Source: Clostridiales bacterium (GTDB lineage Bacteria > Bacillota > Clostridia > Lachnospirales > Lachnospiraceae). Taken from it: a DNA stretch of 10,473 nucleotides. Below the pieces are notes generated by a model. That model was given only the letters and a program-made list of their open reading frames with translations. It did no database searches and was not told where the DNA came from. The translations under genes and the position numbers were made by a program. How positions within the stretch are numbered: position 1 is the stretch's first letter; every line of letters begins with the position of its first letter. Shown piece by piece: positions 6,698 to 10,473 of this stretch. The stretch lies in assembly GCA_019420405.1 (NCBI GenBank), contig JAHZHF010000088.1:1-10473 (forward strand), written 5' to 3'.

Positions 6698-8785
6698 TCA
6701 GAGGATATATTTCCAGATGATTCTCTTTGTACGTCCCATCTTCGCCGATGCAGATTCTGCGAATTTTCGGTATATCCGGTACATCTTTTCTACCGTCTCC
6801 CGGTCTTCCCGCGGGTGATAAAACATCGTTTCCATCACCGCCGCGTACATCCAGTCCCATTCCTCTTCTGTTATCTCAGGATATTCCTCCTTTAGCCTCT
6901 TCACTGCAGCTTCTGGTGGAAACCCTTCTCCGTATTCTTTCGCTCCGGACTGATATTTTGCAGTCTTTAAGACAGACCGGAAGACCGCAAGAATTCCCCG
7001 CCCGCCTTTTCTTATATGCATCGCTCTGTGAAGACGCCTTCTGCGGATTCCGGCCTGGGCATAAACCGCAGCCAGCAGAAGCAACACCGATACGGCTGCC
7101 GGCAGGATCACCCGCAATGCTGCGGATGCGTAGCTGTATCCAGTCCCGTCCTGTTCTGAAAATGTCACTCCCTCTCCGCCGCCGGCATGCTCCGTACCGT
7201 TTTCTGCAGCGGATGGAGTATGCTCCATATCCAGCCATTCCCCGGAAGACTCGTCATACACCTGACACCAGGCATGCCCCATGCTTCCGTCAATCCTGGC
7301 TTCATACCGTTCGTCTGCCGTCTCCTCAAAAGCAGACGCCGGAACCGCGTAGCCTTCCGCATACCTGGCCGGATATCCGCACATCCGGTACAGAAGCGCA
7401 GCAGCAGTTGCAAAATGAACACAAAATCCTCTATGGTTTTCAAACAGAAAATACTCTGCGAAGTCCCGGTCCGGTGGAGCCGGCCCCGGCTGCGTATCAT
7501 AAACCGCCATGGAACCGAGCGCTTCATCGATCTGCTGTTCCACAGACAACAGGGAATCTGTCTCCCACTCCCGGCAGAGTTCCTCAAGCTGTACCATCCC
7601 CTCCGGCCAGCCCAGACAGTCCTCCGGCCGGACAGTCACTCTCTGCACTCCGCCCACGCTCTCTTCTGTCAGGGATCCATCCTCCCCGGCTCTCTCCCAG
7701 GAGTCTCCAGTATACTCCACACCTATCCTTTCACTCAGATAAACCGTTCCATCCGGTCTCTCAGACAGGATCACTCCCCGGCTGACCGATCCGTCCGGCA
7801 CGAAAGAGCCGACCGACTTCAAATCATCCATGGCGCTGCCCGTCTGTATCGAAGAGCTGTCAAAAGCTGCCCCCTGTTCTTCCCGGACTTCCCGGACTTC
7901 GTCTCCGGCCCGGTCAGGCTCTGAAACAGGAGTCATCTCATCTCCGCCGCTCTGCGTCTGTTCCTGCTCCGCCGTCTCTCCCTCTTCTGCCGCGTCTGCT
8001 GACGTCTCTTCTTCTTCTGCGACGTTTCCTGACAGAGTGCGGATCGTCCGTTCAATCCCGCCAATCAAATCCTCGTGAATCCTCCCCCGCGCCACCTGAT
8101 AAAAGCCGTCTTCTTTCTCTCTCGTCTGATCCAAAACCTGTCCGGCCAGCGCAGAAATCCCCGCAAGAATACACAGGGACGCCGCGATGATAAATGTCTG
8201 TGACATCCCCGGCGCCATGCTGCTGAAAATCAGATACCCGCCCAAAGCCAGAAGCAGAAACCAAGAGGCGCCAAAGGGCGGGAACAGGCCGGCACAGGCT
8301 GCCGCAATATAAGGGATGACAGCTGTCAGTACCACAAGAATCCGCACGCGCCTCACCCGTACAGCCAGTGTCCACACTTCCAGAACCGGGACACTGAACA
8401 GAATCGCTGCAAGCGCATCATCCCCAACTCCCGTCTCACGAATCAGTTCACCGGCCAGTCCGAAAAATCCGTCATATGCCGCCCACTCCCGGTGCATACC
8501 AAGAGATACGGCACACACAAGTGTGACAGCCAGAACCGGAATCACTGCCCTTCCGCCAAATCTCCGGTCAAAAAGCACCAGCGCCGCGCTGACAGCCGCC
8601 ACTGCGGCATACAGCCGCACGCTTCCCGTCCCGGGTGAAAACACGGACAAAATAGCATACCACCAGGCCGCGGCCAGCAAAGTAATGCTCAGCACGGTAC
8701 ACAGCGCTTTACATCCTCTGCCGCGCGCCGTCATTTTCCCCTCATGACGTTCTCTGTGTATGCGAATTTCGTTCTTATGCTTCAC
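6698..8785 (-). CDS. Membrane-anchored transglutaminase-like protein (TgpA-type)
   Basis: A 695-residue membrane protein. About six or seven hydrophobic segments (residues 27-217) are followed by an extracytoplasmic part, a single membrane segment at about 557-579, and a basic cytosolic tail of about 115 residues. The transglutaminase-like core (about 415-525) has the Cys-His-Asp triad in order: Cys455 in GFCVHFATAAALLYR, His504 in GHAWCQVYD and Asp519 in GEWLDMEHTP. Such proteins are thought to cleave or crosslink peptides in the envelope; the reaction is unproven here. A long acidic, low-complexity stretch (about 256-310) separates membrane part and core. The GTG at 8785 is chosen because AGGAGGT lies at the ideal distance before it; an in-frame ATG at 8824 lacks a ribosome binding site and would add 13 residues. 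It follows the DUF58 gene by 42 bases and completes the MoxR-DUF58-transglutaminase operon. Confidence 0.9.
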   Translation of the reverse strand: MKHKNEIRIHRERHEGKMTARGRGCKALCTVLSITLLAAAWWYAILSVFSPGTGSVRLYAAVAAVSAALVLFDRRFGGRAVIPVLAVTLVCAVSLGMHREWAAYDGFFGLAGELIRETGVGDDALAAILFSVPVLEVWTLAVRVRRVRILVVLTAVIPYIAAACAGLFPPFGASWFLLLALGGYLIFSSMAPGMSQTFIIAASLCILAGISALAGQVLDQTREKEDGFYQVARGRIHEDLIGGIERTIRTLSGNVAEEEETSADAAEEGETAEQEQTQSGGDEMTPVSEPDRAGDEVREVREEQGAAFDSSSIQTGSAMDDLKSVGSFVPDGSVSRGVILSERPDGTVYLSERIGVEYTGDSWERAGEDGSLTEESVGGVQRVTVRPEDCLGWPEGMVQLEELCREWETDSLLSVEQQIDEALGSMAVYDTQPGPAPPDRDFAEYFLFENHRGFCVHFATAAALLYRMCGYPARYAEGYAVPASAFEETADERYEARIDGSMGHAWCQVYDESSGEWLDMEHTPSAAENGTEHAGGGEGVTFSEQDGTGYSYASAALRVILPAAVSVLLLLAAVYAQAGIRRRRLHRAMHIRKGGRGILAVFRSVLKTAKYQSGAKEYGEGFPPEAAVKRLKEEYPEITEEEWDWMYAAVMETMFYHPREDRETVEKMYRIYRKFAESASAKMGRTKRIIWKYIL

Positions 8786-8827
8786 CGGGCCACCTCCTCT
8801 CCTTCCGCACACCCTGCTTTGCATCTG

Positions 8828-9883
8828 TCACAGACGGAGAAACTGCGTCTCCTCCCCGTCTTTCCACATACGTCCCTTTCCGTCAATTGTCACAATGGCG
8901 CCGAACGGCGTTCCCCTGAATGCATCACGAAAGCAGGCCTCCTTTTTCTCCTGATCTCTGCACGGTTCCATCTCGAGCAGATGCCAGATCATGCTGCAGG
9001 CACTTTCTTCATCCGCCACCCTCCATTTTACAATCCGTTCATTCTGCTCCTCGTACCAGGCCGCCATGTGGATGCATTTTTCCTCCGCCAGGGTAACAGA
9101 CAGAGCCGCCGCCTTTTTCACCATGGAAGAGAATCCCTGGGCGGTGAATTCCGCCTTCCCTGGATCGATCCAGACAAGCACGACGCACCCCAGCGGAAAG
9201 CTGCGCTCTTTCACCATCAGCTCGTCCTCTTTCACGCTTAACTTCCAGTGAATATCCCTGAGAGAATCCATCGGACGGTACTCTCTCACCTGGTAAATCT
9301 GCGAGGGATCGTCCCCTCTCCGCTCCATGGAATACTCTTCCGCCTCTGCCTGGAATTCTCTGATTTTCCTCGTGATTTCCACAGGGAGCAGCTCAAATTC
9401 CGGCATAATTTTAACAACCGCCCTCTCCCTGCATTTTCTTCTTATATAAAAGATTCCCAGAGGATCGTAAATACGGAATTCCTTAATTCTTATCTCTGTG
9501 CTTCCGCACAGCTCCGTCTCGAACCTGCACCACAAGGTCTCCTCTCCTCCCGCCTCTATCGTGCCTCTGATCCGTTCCCGTCTTCCGCCTGATCCATAGC
9601 GGTTCCCAATTCTGACGTCCATCTCATATCTGACCGCAGCGCCATAGGCCAGGTTCACCACCGTGATCCCTGCCCGGATCTCTTTCCCCGTTTCTCCCAC
9701 AGGTGGAACCCGCTTCAAATTCAGGGTGAGTCTCCCACGGAAAAACATCAGATACAAAAACGAAACCACCGGATAGAAAGCGGTCAGGATCAGCATTCCG
9801 GAAATCACCCTGTCGTCATACATAAAAAACAGATAGATCATAAGCAGCAGTACTGCCGCATACCCGATCACCCTTTTGATCAT
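8828..9883 (-). CDS. DUF58 membrane-anchored protein
   Basis: A 351-residue protein with two hydrophobic N-terminal segments (about 5-21 and 28-48), a beta-rich part, then the DUF58 hallmark at 198-226: REYRPMDSLRDIHWKLS followed by DELMVKE. The region after it (232-335) has the alternating strands and helices expected of the von Willebrand factor A-like fold seen in DUF58 proteins. This family is almost always encoded next to a MoxR AAA+ ATPase and is thought to be its partner at the membrane. GGGAGGGG just before the ATG at 9883 supports the start; the gap to the MoxR stop is 21 bases. The length is in the usual range of the family, and no damage is seen. Confidence 0.92.
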   Translation of the reverse strand: MIKRVIGYAAVLLLMIYLFFMYDDRVISGMLILTAFYPVVSFLYLMFFRGRLTLNLKRVPPVGETGKEIRAGITVVNLAYGAAVRYEMDVRIGNRYGSGGRRERIRGTIEAGGEETLWCRFETELCGSTEIRIKEFRIYDPLGIFYIRRKCRERAVVKIMPEFELLPVEITRKIREFQAEAEEYSMERRGDDPSQIYQVREYRPMDSLRDIHWKLSVKEDELMVKERSFPLGCVVLVWIDPGKAEFTAQGFSSMVKKAAALSVTLAEEKCIHMAAWYEEQNERIVKWRVADEESACSMIWHLLEMEPCRDQEKKEACFRDAFRGTPFGAIVTIDGKGRMWKDGEETQFLRL

Positions 9884-9904
9884 TTTCCCCTCCCGCTCCC
9901 TGCG

Positions 9905-10473
9905 TTACCCGCGGGATCTGACCGCAGGCCCGGGAACATTTTCCAATATCTGACGGATCAGCTCCTCCACCTGCATATGTCCTACTTTCGCCTTCATGTT
10001 AAGGAAAATACGGTGTCCTGCCACACATGGGAACATCTCCTGCACATCAGCGGGCACTACATATTCCCTTCCCTTCATCCACGCACACGCCTTTGCCATA
10101 GCGGTCAAAGCTACAGTTCCTCTCGGGCTGATCCCGAGCTCTGTCCACTCATTTTCCCTTGTTGCCTTCGCCAGCTCCGCAATGTAGCGGCACACCCTTT
10201 CATGGACAAAAACCGCCTCCGCGTCCCTTCGCATCGCAAGAAGCTCCTCTGCATCAAGCACGGGGACGACGTCCATATAGCTCTTCTGCCCTCCTGCCCC
10301 TCGTTTTAAGATCTCCACCTCTTCCTCTACCGTCGGATATCCCATGCTGACACAGATCATGAAACGGTCGAGCTGAGATTCGGGCAGAAGCTGCGTTCCC
10401 GCAGATCCGGCCGGGTTCTCAGTGGCAATGACAATAAACGGATCTCCTGTCCGGTGCGTAATCCCGTCCACTG
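9905..10473 (-). CDS. MoxR-type AAA+ ATPase (N-terminal part outside window)
   Basis: The C-terminal 188 or so residues of a MoxR-family ATPase, a chaperone-like AAA+ protein that acts on partner proteins with DUF58 or vWA domains. Visible from the N-terminal side are the sensor 1 strand (IVIATENP), the arginine-finger region LLPESQLDRFM, the GYPTVEEE linker, and the lid domain with sensor 2 arginine in ISPRGTVALTAMAKA. Walker A and Walker B lie beyond the right edge, so catalytic competence cannot be judged. The last two bases of the window belong to an incomplete codon. A GTG at 10469-10471 is an internal Val codon (VDG is a conserved MoxR segment), not the start. It is the most upstream visible gene of the MoxR-DUF58-transglutaminase operon. 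Confidence 0.92.
   Translation of the reverse strand, partial: VDGITHRTGDPFIVIATENPAGSAGTQLLPESQLDRFMICVSMGYPTVEEEVEILKRGAGGQKSYMDVVPVLDAEELLAMRRDAEAVFVHERVCRYIAELAKATRENEWTELGISPRGTVALTAMAKACAWMKGREYVVPADVQEMFPCVAGHRIFLNMKAKVGHMQVEELIRQILENVPGPAVRSRG

Noticed and set aside
6727..7785. Plus-strand open frame of 352 codons opposite the transglutaminase gene
   Set aside because: Proline/serine-rich shadow translation of a GC-rich gene, not compatible with the intact triad and membrane segments on the other strand.

Overview
The window looks like chromosomal DNA from a Gram-positive anaerobe of the Lachnospiraceae (Clostridia). The reasons are the strong purine-rich ribosome binding sites, sigma-A type promoters, a diacylglyceryl-type lipoprotein signal, and a pair of large proteins that I recognise from memory as the DUF5717/DUF5716 families typical of Lachnospiraceae genomes. 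All six genes are on the minus strand, so transcription runs from right to left. No tRNA, rRNA, CRISPR array, insertion sequence or phage gene was seen.

Right part (10473 to 6698): a MoxR-type AAA+ ATPase (N-terminal part outside the window), a DUF58 membrane-anchored protein and a membrane-bound transglutaminase-like protein, closely packed as one operon. This trio is widely conserved in bacteria and is thought to act in assembly or maturation of cell-envelope proteins. The DUF58 and transglutaminase parts carry their hallmark motifs.

Middle (6697 to 1210): after a 152-base gap holding a perfect 9+9 palindrome and a good promoter, a second operon encodes three proteins. They are a 1097-residue cytosolic protein of beta-sandwich and helical-repeat segments (DUF5717-like), a 427-residue protein with the outline of an Hsp70/actin-type ATPase but degenerate phosphate loops (DUF5716-like), and a 255-residue TPR protein. 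The genes are translationally coupled: one ribosome binding site overlaps the previous stop codon, and the last start codon lies inside the preceding gene. Together they look like a cytosolic complex of a pseudo-chaperone and TPR scaffolds, for which I know no described function. This is the best candidate for an undescribed system.

Left part (1209 to 1): about 700 bases without a credible gene. Roughly 490 of these (649-1139) are built of three successive large imperfect inverted repeats, two of which share a common sequence. Then comes a textbook promoter (TTGACA, 17 bases, TAGAAT) driving a polar amino-acid ABC transporter substrate-binding lipoprotein that runs off the left edge.
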